Source of the DNA: Mya arenaria
Taxonomy: Eukaryota > Mollusca > Bivalvia > Myida > Myidae
DNA length: 64,000 bases
Assembly: GCF_026914265.1 (NCBI RefSeq)
Contig: NC_069127.1
Span: forward strand, 66,103,080-66,167,079
Direction of reading: 5' to 3'
Shown here: in pieces, positions 1 to 11,863 of the stretch
Numbering within the stretch: the first letter of the stretch is position 1
How the letters are laid out: each line of letters opens with the position of its first letter
Notes under the pieces: generated by a model
Database searches by the model: none
What the model saw: the letters and a program-made list of their open reading frames with translations, nothing else
Told to the model about the DNA's origin: nothing
Program-made: the position numbers and the translations under genes

Positions 1-935
1 ACGGTTAAGTATTTGTACGGGTTATATCTTGCTTTGGGACAGTTAAGTATTTGTACGAGTTATATCTTGCTTTGAGACGGTTAAGTATTTGTACGGGTTA
101 TAACTTGCTTTGAGACGGTTAAGTATTTGTACGGGTTATATCTTGCTTTGTGACGGTTAAGTATTTGTACGGGTTATATCTTGCTTTGTGACGGTTAAGT
201 ATTTGTACGGGTTATATCTTGCTTTGAGACGGTTAAGTATTTGTACGGGTTATATCTTGCTTTGAGACGGTTAAGTATTTGTACGGGTTATATCTTGCTT
301 TGAGACGGTTAAGTATTTGTACGGATTATATCTTGCTTTGAGACGGTTAAGTATTTGTACGGGTTATATCTTGCTTTGAGACGGTTATGTATTTGTACGG
401 GTTATATCTTGCTTTGAGACGGTTATGTATTTGTACGGGTTATATCTTGCTTTGGGACAGTTAAGTATTTGTACGGGTAATATCTTGCTTTGAGACGGTT
501 AAGTATTTGTACGGATTATATCTTGCTTTGAGACGGTTAAGTATTTGTACGGGTTATATCTTGCTTTGAGACGGTTAAGTATTTGTACGGGTTATATCTT
601 GCTTTGAGACGGTTAAGTATTTGTACGGGTTATATCTTGCTTTGAGACGGTTAAGTATTTGTACGGGTTATATCTTGCTTTGAGACGGTTAAGTATTTGT
701 ACGGATTATATCTTGCTTTGTGACGGGTAAGTGTGTGTACGGGTTTTATCTTGCTTTGGGACGGGTAAGTGTGTGTACGGGTTATATCTTGCTTTGGGAC
801 AGTTAAGTATTTGTACGAGTTATATCTTGCTTTGTGACGGGTAAGTGTTTGTGCGGGTTATGACTTGCTTTGGGGCGGTTAAGTGTTTGTACGGGTTATA
901 TCTTGCGTTGTGACGGTTTAGTTTTTGTGCGGCCT
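1..935. repeat. 38-bp satellite array
   Basis: About 25 head-to-tail copies of a 38-bp unit containing TTAAGTATTTGTACGGGTTA. Unit starts fall at 1, 39 and 77. The core is homogeneous, with single-base variants such as GAGAC versus GTGAC. Copies from about 720 to 935 are more diverged, which marks an old right edge. The array runs off the left end of the window, so its true length is unknown. There is no coding content. Confidence 0.95.
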
Positions 936-1810
936 TTATCTTGTTTCTCATAACAGAGTATTCGTGAAAGTTTGGCTACTGCAGTCTCCATTGTAAAAGT
1001 AATCATGTTTAAATTTCAAAACACTATTAGGCAGTTCATCATTCATCGAAGGAGATACCCGAAAACCAACAACAAACGGAAGGCGATGTCTACTACGTCT
1101 CCTGTAGAATGGCCAATGAAAACCCATCACCCGGTTACCATAGTGACGACTGCGTGTATTGCAGTGAAGGTCAAAGGTTACCAAGAATACGTGATTTTTA
1201 CGAGGAAGACGACCGGGGATCACCAACGGAACACGAAATGTACATGTATGTTTTAATTATCAGTTTGTATGTAAAAAATAGTGTTGCAATACCAAAAGCA
1301 TTGTTTAATCATATTATCATGTTATACATCCCCCCTTGCTTAGCTTATAAGAGTAAGAAAAATACATTCTAGTTTATGCTAAAACTGATGTATAACAAAC
1401 CAAAAACTAAGCGAATATGACCTTTCTACATGGGATGTAGCGATATAACTTTAGCAGAATGATTTTTCAGAAGACTTTAAGACTCAATTTTTTCGTTGGA
1501 TTATAGAATGAAAAAAAGACACTTAAACAAACTCCTGTCTTATCATTTTAGGAACAAATCGAGGAGGGACGAATTCCTATGGAGAAAAGGGTAATATATT
1601 CACCTCTCTGTTTCCAATGGCATCCAAATATATAATGGTTTATGAAAACTATTTTACAAGTTTACCTTTACAGTTATTTGCTTATATATTCATGACGATT
1701 TCCGATCAGCTCCGTTCAAGTAATTTTGATAACAAATTAGTTCATAAGCCTCTCAACGTGCATCGAGAAGGACGCGGCCTTTCTTGTCTTCAGCGCATGA
1801 ATACACAGTG
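936..1810. other. Intergenic DNA, nothing recognised
   Basis: AT-rich single-copy sequence between the satellite and an inverted-repeat element. Short open frames on both strands overlap one another and show no domain or supporting splice signals. Confidence 0.5.
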
Positions 1811-2277
1811 TGTGTATACCGCGTGATAAATTACGTCATAAATGCTTCGTCGGAAGGCAATATTTTGCTTCGAATAAAAACTTTAAAACGGCAAAGATAA
1901 CTACTATTTTTTCTTCACCAATTTAAATGAAACAAAGGGCAGTCTACGCCACTTAAAAAGCCCCGCCTTCGTTTTATAACCGAAGTTTGATAAGGTGATT
2001 AGTTTCCACAAACACTTCGACAAACATGTTTCCAAAATCGGTTTTGACAGTGATCCATCAGGCGGCGTTTTTGTGAAAAGGTTTGTCGAAGTGTTTTTTA
2101 AAACCAACTCTGGTAAAAACCCGGCGGCGGTGCTGTGTACGCGGCGTTGACTGCGCTATGTTTCATTGATGTTTGTGAACAAATAATCAATTTATCTTTG
2201 TTTAAAGTCACAATTCGAAGCAAAGTATTGCCTTCCACCGAGGCATTTATGACGCAGTTTATCACGTGGTATACACA
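1811..2277. mobile_element. Non-autonomous element with long inverted ends
   Basis: The left end reads TGTGTATACCGCGTGATAAA. The reverse complement of the right end reads TGTGTATACCACGTGATAAA. Similarity continues inward for roughly 80-90 bp with scattered mismatches (both arms share GGAAGGCAATA and GCTTCGAAT). The interior has no long open frame, as expected for a MITE-like element. I could not define a target-site duplication. A second, one-ended copy of the left arm lies at 60776-60930. Confidence 0.7.
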
Positions 2278-3398
2278 AACTTATACACATGTCGTTATAT
2301 GTCACACTTCTTAAAACAAGATATCACGGTTCTTTTGACAACCGTGTGCACAATCGACTTGTCTACAGTTGTCAATCAAAACAGTCGATACAAAATATAA
2401 TTATTTTTTTGTTATTTTTTTGTAAAACAATAATAGCATGTGATTGCATGATCATAATAATTAACCGAAATGCGTCTCCCAAACTGGATAATCGCTTTTG
2501 CGACTTGTCTGTTAAAATGACAGAAAACATACCGATCTGTTTTACAACAAAATTAAAATTGCGTCATTCGAAGCGGAAATGCACATTCAATACTTTACTT
2601 GTTATTTTAAGTATGATGAACTAATTGATGTCCAAATGTGGTTTGTAAGTCCACTGTTTTCTTTATTATTTCAGGGACTCAGTAATCAGTGACTTCACCA
2701 TCCCACGACCACATTATCAGTCAAAACACACTCCATAAGTGATCCTTAAGGACAAAATCAAAGTGTTTATATTTAATGCCATTTAACGATCACCTCTTAC
2801 CAATTTCCTACCACTTCAGTCGAAGTGCATTATTTACACTTGAAAAAAATGTCGTGTACGGTTCGAGAAAGTATTTCAACAGCTACACTTGTGTCATTAT
2901 ACTTTACATATAAGGCCACTGTTTTTTGAGTGTTCGTTTAACAAACCCGCCGCTCAAAAAAACGCGATTTCAGAAAAAAAATGGAAATCCCAAACTTTTT
3001 TGTTCTTTCCGCTCCGAATTTTGCCCATCGATTAAAATAAAACGTCGGGGAAAGAAAGACAACTCATTCCAAATAAACTTTTCGTCATTTCAATAGCCAG
3101 TCGTCTATAAGTCATCAAATCGTTAGCGCTGATTTTTGTATCCAGACGTTTGATTGGACAACAACGCTCGAAGAAACATGGTGGACTGGTTACAATTTTA
3201 ATCTATTTCTCAGCAAACAATAAATTCATTTGTTAAAAAAAATGAAAATGATACTGTCTCCTATATTATTAACACAAGTATTCCCTCTAATACATTCTTA
3301 AAGAATGTATGTGGATATCGAACGGCTGGAAATGCAAGTAAACATGAAGGGAGATCGTCATACCATATGACATGCCGGGCTCCGTGTTGATTTCAAAT
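2278..3398. other. Intergenic DNA with a possible element end
   Basis: No gene recognised. Near 2911 the sequence TAAGGCCACTGTTTTTTGAG resembles the TAA-GGCCAC ends of the element at 17261-18899. No partner inverted end was found nearby. Confidence 0.3.
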
Positions 3399-3852
3399 GG
3401 CTCAAGACCACAGTTATCTGCCCCCCGTTGACCAAGATCCGGATGTGAATACAGAAACAAAGAGTGCTTGTGTTCAAGTATCAATATTTTATTAAAATTG
3501 AATGAAAAAGAAGCAAAAAATGTTCTTTTTGCAGAGAACTTGACTGAATTTGACACTCTATTGCAGAAATTGATAGTTTTCAATGTAAATATTGGAAAAA
3601 TCATAGCTTGTGGAAGTCTGAAAATTAGTTGTTTGTAGCCGATTGACTCCCTGGCGGAAGGGTTATGTATTTGAACTCAATTTTGACAGTCGGGTCAATG
3701 GTCAACATGGTGTTCTCTTGTGATTATATTTTGTGTCTTGAATTGTTCTAGAGATGCCATGTCCTTGTTTTTCAATTGGGGTGTGTATAAAGTCAAAAGC
3801 CAGGTTAGTGTCTATATGAAACATATAGTAAAAATAACTGTGGTCTCACGCC
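3399..3852. repeat. 454-bp direct duplication, copy 1
   Basis: Identical by eye to 6304-6757 over the full 454 bp, with a constant offset of 2905 bp. The repeat starts GGCTCAAGACC and ends GGTCTCACGCC. AAAT precedes copy 1 and also follows copy 2. The ends are not TG...CA and the 2.45 kb between copies contains no polymerase-like frame, so a partial tandem duplication is preferred over an LTR pair. Confidence 0.9.
3753..3803 (+). other. Candidate 51-bp exon in the duplicated block
   Basis: The segment starts after an acceptor-like TTGTTCTAG and ends CCAG before GTTAGT, a good donor. Two frames are open: one reads DAMSLFFNWGVYKVKSQ, the other starts MPCPCFSIGVCIK. The same exon and both splice sites recur in copy 2 at about 6658-6708. 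It may belong with the splice-flanked segments at 4174-4271, 4921-5049 and 5356 onward. No protein family recognised. Confidence 0.3.
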
Positions 3853-4173
3853 TGATATAGAGGAAGCTTTTGGAGGGGTGGCCTATTTTAAATTGTTATA
3901 AATTCTTAATTTATACAGCTATCTGGTTGAAATTTGGCCAGTTGACAGTGCTTAGCCATAGAATATTGGTGTTTGAGTATGAAATGTGAAAATCTTATAT
4001 TACATAATATAAATTAATAATATATAATTTTCTTATATATTTTTGACATTTTTAAAAAAAACTACTTTCACTTTCAATTTAATGTTTGGAAATAGTTCCA
4101 AATGATGGTAACTAATGAATGAAAGCCTCACTTTCAATTTCAAAGTATAAATGGAGGGATTTTTTTAACATAG

Positions 4174-4271
4174 GAAGCAGACCCAGGAGGAACTGTCTGT
4201 TGAAGAACCCCCCCCCCACCAAGCTGCCCACCAGAGGCCAAGCTGTACTTGGTGTTTGCCAACATGCTGTA
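4174..4271 (+). other. Candidate exon with a C10 tract
   Basis: Bounded by an acceptor-like TTTTTTTAACATAG near 4172 and a GTAAGT donor just after ATTT near 4276; boundaries are approximate. It contains ten consecutive C, so the frame is sensitive to run length. Two frames stay open; the MPCPCF frame continues as KQTQEELSVEEPPP. No homology recognised. Possibly part of an old gene or mobile-element transcript with 3753-3803 and 4921-5049. Confidence 0.25.
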
Positions 4272-4920
4272 ATTTGTAAGTACTTCAAGATAATATATTA
4301 GAAAATGGTATCCAAACTGAAGTACAAAGTGAGACAGTTTGGTCATATAAGCCCATTGAGACTGTTTGTTCCATTCCTAAATGAATTTCTTTCATGTTGT
4401 CAATCATTTCTGATGTGGCTTTGATAATAATATTATTTTCTAATGAAACTGCTGACTTGTATCAGTCTTTGGTCTGTATTGTGCATCTATTCACACATTT
4501 TGTTTGCTCTTTTAAGCAAACATTACAATAATTGCAAATTCTATAAGCAATTAAACAAAACTTACTGCACATAGGATGCAGAATGATGTTTTATTTAGTG
4601 TGCATATGATTTTCAGCTTATGGACAAGAAAACATATACTTTAACAATCACAGCAACACAATGAGATCCCAATTTTAAAGAAATAATGCCACCTTTCATT
4701 AATTCATTAATTCATTCTATCAATCATTCATATATATTCATTAATTCATTCATTTATTCAGTTTATTCATTGAAAAACTTGACATTTCTCAAGGCAAAAT
4801 AAATAAAAAGTGAGCAGTTTTCATAAAGAATAGAGCCTTTTCCCTTAATGCATTAAAAAAACACAACCTTAATACAGTATAAATGTTTTAAAAACCCTAA
4901 TTTATTGCTTATTTTAATAG

Positions 4921-5049
4921 CCAGCCTGGTTGCTGTAGCCACAGAGGAATTTTCAAGGACAAGAACCAGTGCTGGTAAAACTGTGGTCTCTGTGGTTTTC
5001 CATACCGGCTCTCGGCAAGGATTTTCAAGAAAGGAATACCATCTCCAAG
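4921..5049 (+). other. Candidate exon with strong splice signals
   Basis: Preceded by TTGCTTATTTTAATAG and followed by GTAAGAAG, both good splice consensus. One frame is fully open and starts SLVAVATEEFSRTRTSAGKT. Another gives a Cys-rich stretch ending in a stop. A further acceptor-like TTGCTTGCAG occurs before 5356, which could start a last exon. Product unknown. Confidence 0.25.
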
Positions 5050-6303
5050 TAAGAAGAAATTCTAAGCATGTCTGGTTTGAATGCTTGCAAAATGCATCTG
5101 GGTACTCAATAAGATGAGATTTACCTTTGAGTTGTTAAAAACTGATTGCAAAATGTCCAAAAGACTATATATTCTATTAAATTTGTCCTGAAAATCTTTG
5201 AATTCATGAACTTTTCTGCATATTTATCACATTTATGACTATATTAAAGGTTGTGTATGCCTCAAATGAGTGTTTACAGGCCTTTTTCAAACTTTAACAG
5301 TAGTGGCAGATAGTTTTATTTGTGTAAAACATTGCTTTTGTGTCTTGCTTGCAGATCATGATGTGCCAATAAGCTCCAGTTAGCTGCGGCCCTTTCCCCA
5401 GGCGGTAGTCCTGCAATCTGAATCCAGGAGATGCAGCTCTGAATCCAATATTTCAGAAGAATGAAGATGTTAGTCAAATCTGTAGTACTTGTTTGTGTGT
5501 AAATGATTCCATTGAGTGAGATTTATAGCAAATCAGGTGTAAATAAGCATCTTATAGACAATAGTGAAGTGCTGTACTCTGAATTTAATGCCAAATCTAG
5601 CCTTCAAAACAGATTCTTAAAGTAAAAAAAATTTAAAAATGGGCATAATAATGCTATCTCTGCATTTTCTACATCATGTAGCCACCTCATACATGAAAAC
5701 ACTAGCAGTTGTCATGAATCTTTAAGTTTTGGTGTGTTTTTTGCCATTTCCTTTGTTGCGCCATTTGTCCCGGAAGCTAACAATTTGGCATATAGTGTTG
5801 TTTAGACTGTCTATTAACACATGATCACTAAATTTCTTGTGTTAAACTGGACAGTTCTGTTACCTTTGTATATAAGTGGACCAGAAAAGCAAAATTTTGA
5901 CAAGTTGAGGCATTTCAGTTTGGCTCTATGTCATTTTTTATATAAAACACTAAGCCGATGAAGTGGAAAAACCTTATTTTGCTTGGAAAAAAATCTTAAA
6001 AGAGTAGGCAGGCCAGTTCTGTGGTGCTGTTCTATAGACACCATTCAAAGCTACAAGGAAAACTTTACTTGGTCAAATTATTCCAATGCATAAGGAAATA
6101 ATGGCTCTTCAAAGGTTTGCGGCTTAACATTTGAGGGAAATGGCTGTTTCTGCTTTTTATGAAAATACCACAGGTGCTAATACTTGTCTCATTCATTTAG
6201 TGTTTGATATATCATTGCCAAACTTTCAGTATGTGTTGCATATAGCCTGAAGCTGAACTATAGGAGTTTTGAAGTCTGTTTCTGAAAAAATGTTGCTTAA
6301 ATA

Positions 6304-6757
6304 GGCTCAAGACCACAGTTATCTGCCCCCCGTTGACCAAGATCCGGATGTGAATACAGAAACAAAGAGTGCTTGTGTTCAAGTATCAATATTTTATTAA
6401 AATTGAATGAAAAAGAAGCAAAAAATGTTCTTTTTGCAGAGAACTTGACTGAATTTGACACTCTATTGCAGAAATTGATAGTTTTCAATGTAAATATTGG
6501 AAAAATCATAGCTTGTGGAAGTCTGAAAATTAGTTGTTTGTAGCCGATTGACTCCCTGGCGGAAGGGTTATGTATTTGAACTCAATTTTGACAGTCGGGT
6601 CAATGGTCAACATGGTGTTCTCTTGTGATTATATTTTGTGTCTTGAATTGTTCTAGAGATGCCATGTCCTTGTTTTTCAATTGGGGTGTGTATAAAGTCA
6701 AAAGCCAGGTTAGTGTCTATATGAAACATATAGTAAAAATAACTGTGGTCTCACGCC
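6304..6757. repeat. 454-bp direct duplication, copy 2
   Basis: Second identical copy of 3399-3852, including the small splice-flanked segment. Beyond 6757 the sequence diverges completely from that following copy 1. Confidence 0.9.
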
Positions 6758-7720
6758 AAATCGGGTCAAAATTTATTGTCAGTCCAGAGTTACAGATAAG
6801 GTGCGTATTTCGTAAATACGCAATTAAAATCAAAGAAAACTCAATTGTTTTAAAAATCGATGAGTAAGAAAACGCATAAGGAAAGGCAGAATACGCAATT
6901 AATTTGAAGGACGCGGAATTAATTAATAATGAAAGTTGGAAACTCATTTCGTCTAATTTGCCGAAGTTGATTCGATTAATGTATTAACTCAGTTAAAAAT
7001 AGATAATGGTTTCCGTAATTGGCCGATCATTTTCCGGAAGCAAGGCGGAAACAATCTAAGACCTGGGGATTTGCCTAAAAACGCTTTCCTTTGAAAAACG
7101 AGAAAATACGATGGTATACGATTATAGACGGATGCAGGCGGGAAGCTTGTTATTTTCAACTGTTCCTGCGAAGATGTCAACAAGGAAAAGAGGTCGAAAA
7201 AAGATACCACCAACCCAGTCAAACTTGCTAACACTAGTATTGCTATTATGATATTTTAATGCCATAGCTACTCTAATGAATGTGTGATGTGAGTTATTGT
7301 CATAATGATATACTTTGTATATGTCATGCAAGTTGTGCACTCACTCATTTCTAATAAAAACATGTTATAAGTAATTGTTTCAAATCTTACTAATAAAAAT
7401 AATCGTTTATTGTTGTTACTAAATTAAAATCAAATCGATGGGCTAATGGAAACTTGAAATACTCATTTATAATGTGAGATACCCAATTATTTTCAAAAGT
7501 GTGGAGTAACACTCAACCAAATTGGAAAACTTATCTGAAACTCTGTTAAAATTGTCATAGAGGTTCTGTCAAAAACAAAGGAAGAAAACATGCCACCTTA
7601 AAGGACTGTCAGTTCATTTGATGTATAATGATGTTCACGGCGAAGAAATATGATTGGGTACTTATTCAGGCAGTTTTTGACTCTTAACTTGATATTTTAT
7701 TTGTGCCAGTGTCACGGACC
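6758..7720. other. AT-rich intergenic DNA with one basic micro-ORF
   Basis: No supported gene. A 25-codon frame at 7174-7251 begins MSTRKRGRKKIPPTQ, a basic AT-hook or nuclear-localisation-like peptide. It is too short and isolated to call a gene. It could be a first exon, with a possible GT donor near 7236. Confidence 0.3.
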
Positions 7721-7821
7721 TATTATATTCCGTGTTTGCGCCATACCAAAGAAAACGCTGCGCATAATAAGTCCAAAATAGTTTTTACTTTCTTTTGCTG
7801 TGTATAAACCTAGAAAGAAAA

Positions 7822-7880
7822 GTCTGCCCTGGTTTGGGATTCAACCCACAACCACCGGAGCACTAGCATCTAATAGCAAG
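7822..7880 (-). repeat. Possible tRNA-derived SINE fragment
   Basis: On the minus strand the sequence contains GTGGGTTGAATCCC, which resembles a tRNA T-arm and Pol III B box with one base missing (consensus GGTTCGAATCC). It is followed by AAACCAGGGCAGAC. No convincing A box or full cloverleaf is present, so this is not a functional tRNA gene. Confidence 0.3.
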
Positions 7881-7960
7881 TTTCAGACTCATGATTTGGT
7901 CTGAAATGGTGTTTGAAAGTCATTTTGGGACCAAATCAATTGAGCTAGTGTTGAGATTGT

Positions 7961-9451
7961 GAACAGTGTTATGATTGCGAACAGTATCTATCTAGTCAGT
8001 ATTAACAGTCATGTGATAATTCAAATGAAACTTAAGTGTTTAATATAAAACTAATGTTAAGATTGTGGACAGTACCTAGTCAGTATTAACTATCATGTGA
8101 TAATTTATACAAAACTTGTTAAAATTTAATGATGTGAACACCGTTCAGGCAGTAATTGTTCAGTGATTGGAAGACAAGTATTGTTTAATATAGCATTGGT
8201 GGTAAGCGCGTTGTTGAGCGTGACTCATCTTACATGGGGGTGTAAGACGAGTTTTTCCAGCACCGGTCACATGACCGGAAACACACGTCCGGTATGCAAG
8301 AAATATCTTTCTCCCACCTCAGATAAGTAGATCCATTAATTTAACCATGCTAGAAATTCTTATCTTGCCCACGGGCGAAGATAAAATGCCCGTATGGAAC
8401 TTCTTTTAATGGCCACCACATTGTAATTACCTCCCTTGTTGAAGACTGTCGTCTGTAGCGCATCATGGAAACCTTGTCTGGTGGCAATATTAAAAACGCG
8501 AGTTAATTATTTCTCGCTTCAAATGTCACCAGAAAACAGTTTTCACGCACCTTTCAAGAAATAATGCTTCACTCTTCTTATAACTATTTAAAAACCGGTC
8601 AGACCATTTACATACTCTGAATCACTGCGCGAATATCCATGATAACCACGAATTATTGCAAATCCGTACGCACTTATCTTACACTCTCGGCCATGGAAAA
8701 TACTTATAATCTATGATAGTGTCTACACGAAAATGGAAGAAAGATTCGAAACTAAACCAAAATTTAGACAAAAGTGTTGCTAGTAGTGTGTAAATTGTGT
8801 TTTTTTTCATAAAACTGAAAATAATCTACTTTTAGTAGTCGACAGCAACAAGTTTGAATGATGAGTTTTTCGAAACCTTAAAAACGGATAATGTATTATG
8901 GTATAGTCACTTAATGAAAAAAAACATACCTTGTAAAACATTCAGGACATATTGGGACATGTTTCTGCCTAATAAAACATTCTTACATTCCAAACAGATC
9001 CATAAAACGACATTAACATTGCTTCATTTGCATATGAGCCGATTTTGGGCATTCGGACATACATTTGCGTTTATTATGTTGTTGAGTATTTTGAATAAGA
9101 TGGCATTTCAGGAAATTATACTGAACATTTCATGATATGGTTTGTTATGTTACGGGTTTTTTAGCTGGATTTTTTTACATTCGACATGGCGTCAGAAGAC
9201 ATACTAAAGTATGCAGCATACATTAATTAAGTATACTGCAGGACACTGCATATTCCGGACGCAGTATTGCCTTTGACGTGCAGACAAAAGCACTTAAAAT
9301 ATATATATACTATAAAGTCCTCAGGAACTACCTGCCAATACAAAGTTTACAATAAACAGCTTTACTGCATATTAAGAAGGCAAAATATTATTTTACGTCA
9401 TTAGTATTGTTTACAATAACAATGTTGTTCATTTTGAGTGTGTGTTATTTA
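7961..9451. other. Intergenic DNA, probably old repeats
   Basis: No gene supported. Around 8360-8400, GCCCACGGGCGAAGATAAAA followed by TGCCCGTATGGAAC has the look of a dispersed repeat, but only one copy is in the window. An open frame of about 93 codons near 8854 lacks domain or signal features. Confidence 0.3.
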
Positions 9452-9520
9452 CAACGATATACTATTTCCTGAACAACTTAACTATGAAGAGACTTACCAA
9501 AACCATATAAACATCATGAT
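9452..9520 (+). promoter_or_regulatory. Conserved 5' flank of coiled-coil gene 1
   Basis: ACGATATACTATTTCCTGAA and the following ACTATGAAG and ACTTACC are shared with the flank of the downstream paralogue (14211-14262) and with an orphan copy at 21092-21150. This copy has lost the TTTTATAAA seen in the other two, but has another TATAAA at about 9506. Promoter role is inferred from conservation and position. Confidence 0.45.
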
Positions 9521-9566
9521 TGAGTTCCCAGCGAAAGTATGTGACAATTAATTGAAAGAAACAACC

Positions 9567-11313
9567 ATGATTTTGAAACTGCTGCTTCTCGTTTCTTTTA
9601 TGCTTTGCTCAGCGTTTTATATAGATGAGCTATCAATGAAAGTGGTAGAGTTGAAAATCAAATTGTTGGAAGATGAGATAAGTGTTTTAAAACAAAAGGT
9701 CCGGATCGAGATCCCAGCACAGTTACATTTTTTTGGAAAAGGACTTAAAGAGTCGGCCATCCGTCGAAAATAATCGCACTGTGTATAACGAAAGTGCTGG
9801 AAATTGCGATCAATCTGTGAACAACATACGAAATGCTGATGTCCTTCATGAAAGATTGACGAAAGCGTTTGAAGCTGAAAAAGTCAGGGCAAAGCAAGTT
9901 GAAAGTACGCTGAAGGATTATTTAGAAAATGTGGAGAAAATCAACGCAAACAATATGAAAATCAACGGATTAGAATATGACATTTCTAAATTAGAACAGT
10001 CGGATACGAACCAAGGTCAAATTCTTCAAACGTTGCAGCTGCGATTAAAAGAAATACACGACGTGGTCATGTCATTCGATGCATGGAAAGTAAACCAACT
10101 GGATATAAATACGAACATAACAAAGCTGATCGCCGATCTATCAAATACAATTGTTGAAGCCAAAAGTTCTGTAGAACAACTAGAACGCATGAATATAAAA
10201 CAATCATACAAACCATCTTTCATCAGTAAGTGGTATTTGATGAAAGCGCTAGATAAACAGCTCTCGCATTTAACAATTGAGCATAGATTAGGGGTTTTAC
10301 CATATAAAGTTGAGGTTCAAATTCGTCCTGTTTCAGGCCCCAACTCCGGCTGGGTGTTTAAAGGTGACAGCGCAATCCGTAGTGATGACGACTTGAATAA
10401 AGATTATGGAGGAATACTGTACTTCTACAACGAAGAAAAGGTCGAATTAATTGCGCCAGTGAAGGGCAATCAAAATCGAGACGTAGGTGTTATTATAAAC
10501 ACAGGAAAGGAAGATGGAAGACGGTTGGGAAATAACCACGACGCTGTGAATCAGGCGTTTGTTCGTGTAAAAGTTTGGGCTCCTATAGATCTTCCTACTC
10601 CGGACTTTCAATCAGAATGGCTACCATTGGATATTGAAGATCCAGCAAAGACATACCAAGAAATTGAACACTCGTTAGGCGGGTTTCCTGCATTACTTTC
10701 TGTCCAGATTAAGTGCGAGTCCCCGAAGAGCTACCTTATATCCGACGGAATGGGAGTAGCGACTAGCCACACTAGGGAATGGGATGCCAGTGGGGGCACA
10801 GTATGGTCATACAACGAGAAAAACGTGAGGGTGTGGATCGGGCACGATTTAAGAGAAAATTACGACTATAGGTTGTTTGGAAACGTAGATGGGTGGTCGA
10901 ATATATTAAATGGCTTTGACACAACGCATGGAAATGTCCGAGTACTGGCATGGAAAAGAACAACATTTGGTAATGGAAATCTTGAATCTGTTTCGGAGGA
11001 TAATGTTTTGTTTCCTGAGTGGCAACCGTTCAAAGCTATTGACTATGAACGCGATTTAGTTTCGATATTTATAGAAGCGAACGAAGGTCCGAATAAGGGG
11101 TTTCGATTTCCGGCATTTGGAAGTTCACAAGCTCAGACCTCTTCACTTGGCGGCGTCGTGTTCGCCTTTAAACAGACTGGAGAGCTTAGACTGTGGCGAC
11201 CTAACCCAGATATGGATGGATTCCTTGTCTACGTTCCACATCTCTACGGAAACGGTGTGCATAACCAAGCCACGAACAATGCTTCTTATGTTGCTGTTTT
11301 GTTGAAAGGATGA
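9567..11313 (+). pseudogene. Secreted coiled-coil triple-repeat protein, frameshifted copy
   Basis: This is the paralogue of 14322-16103. The chosen ATG is followed by MILKLLLLVSFMLCSAF, a typical signal peptide. The frame runs to about 9728-9734, where seven T stand in place of six bases in the paralogue. This single extra base sends the first frame to a stop at 9773. The second frame then runs uninterrupted to a TGA at 11311. The downstream part has a heptad coiled coil and three C-terminal repeats marked by YGGILYFY, GGTVWSY and GGVVFAF. Apart from the T run the coding sequence is clean, so the lesion may be a homopolymer sequencing error or a very recent inactivation. It lacks one exact heptad (7 residues) present in the paralogue. 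An ATTAAA at about 11370 could be its polyadenylation signal. Extracellular recognition or matrix role is inferred. Confidence 0.8.
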
Positions 11314-11399
11314 AAGCACACAGTGCAAAATATATTAAGACAGCTTTAACGCATGTTAATTTCTTACTTATTAAATAGACCGCACATTGAGATAAATTA

Positions 11400-11863
11400 T
11401 ATGTGACGGAAAATGATTTAATTTGCTTTTCTATATCTAAATATCAAGTAAAAAGGGAATGGCAAAGAAAGTTTTCCTGAATTGATGAATTGTATGATCA
11501 GTTTGATTCATGTATGTATTAAACTCGTTTGTGTTTTTTCTACAGTAATTCAAATATACTTCAATGATTATCCATGTAACAGTACTCATGTTAAGATGGA
11601 AGTATTTATTTGTTGAAATTCTATAAAGTTTCGGTTGTTTTACTATTTGTTTGTTTTCATAAAATTGTATGCATGATTCTACATTCAAGTACCCCGCCCC
11701 TATTTCTCGAAAAATCTTAAGTACATTAAATGTGGTTGATCACGTTAATAATTTGCATTTCACGAAAAAATAACGCGCTCAATAGTTTTATTAAGTAGGA
11801 TGCTGAGCACGTTATTTGAGTCAACTAGGTAGTTGATTTAAGTCAGTTGTCTCTCTCTCAAAT
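11400..11863. other. Intergenic DNA
   Basis: AT-rich, no recognised feature besides the possible 3' end of the upstream gene. Confidence 0.4.

Noticed and set aside
1-935. Telomeric or subtelomeric repeat
   Set aside because: The 38-bp unit lacks TTAGGG-type telomere sequence, and position at a window edge is not evidence of a chromosome end.
3399-6757. LTR retrotransposon with 454-bp LTRs
   Set aside because: Repeat ends are not TG...CA, no primer-binding site or polypurine tract was evident, and no gag or pol frame lies between the copies.
7822-7880. Functional tRNA gene
   Set aside because: Only a damaged T-arm-like motif is present; no A box or full cloverleaf.
8854-9135. 93-codon open frame
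   Set aside because: No signal peptide, domain or splice context; composition resembles the surrounding AT-rich DNA.
9733-11313. Independent gene starting with TTG at 9733
   Set aside because: Alignment with the paralogue shows it is the continuation of the gene starting at 9567 after a 1-base frameshift; the TTG is in the T run.
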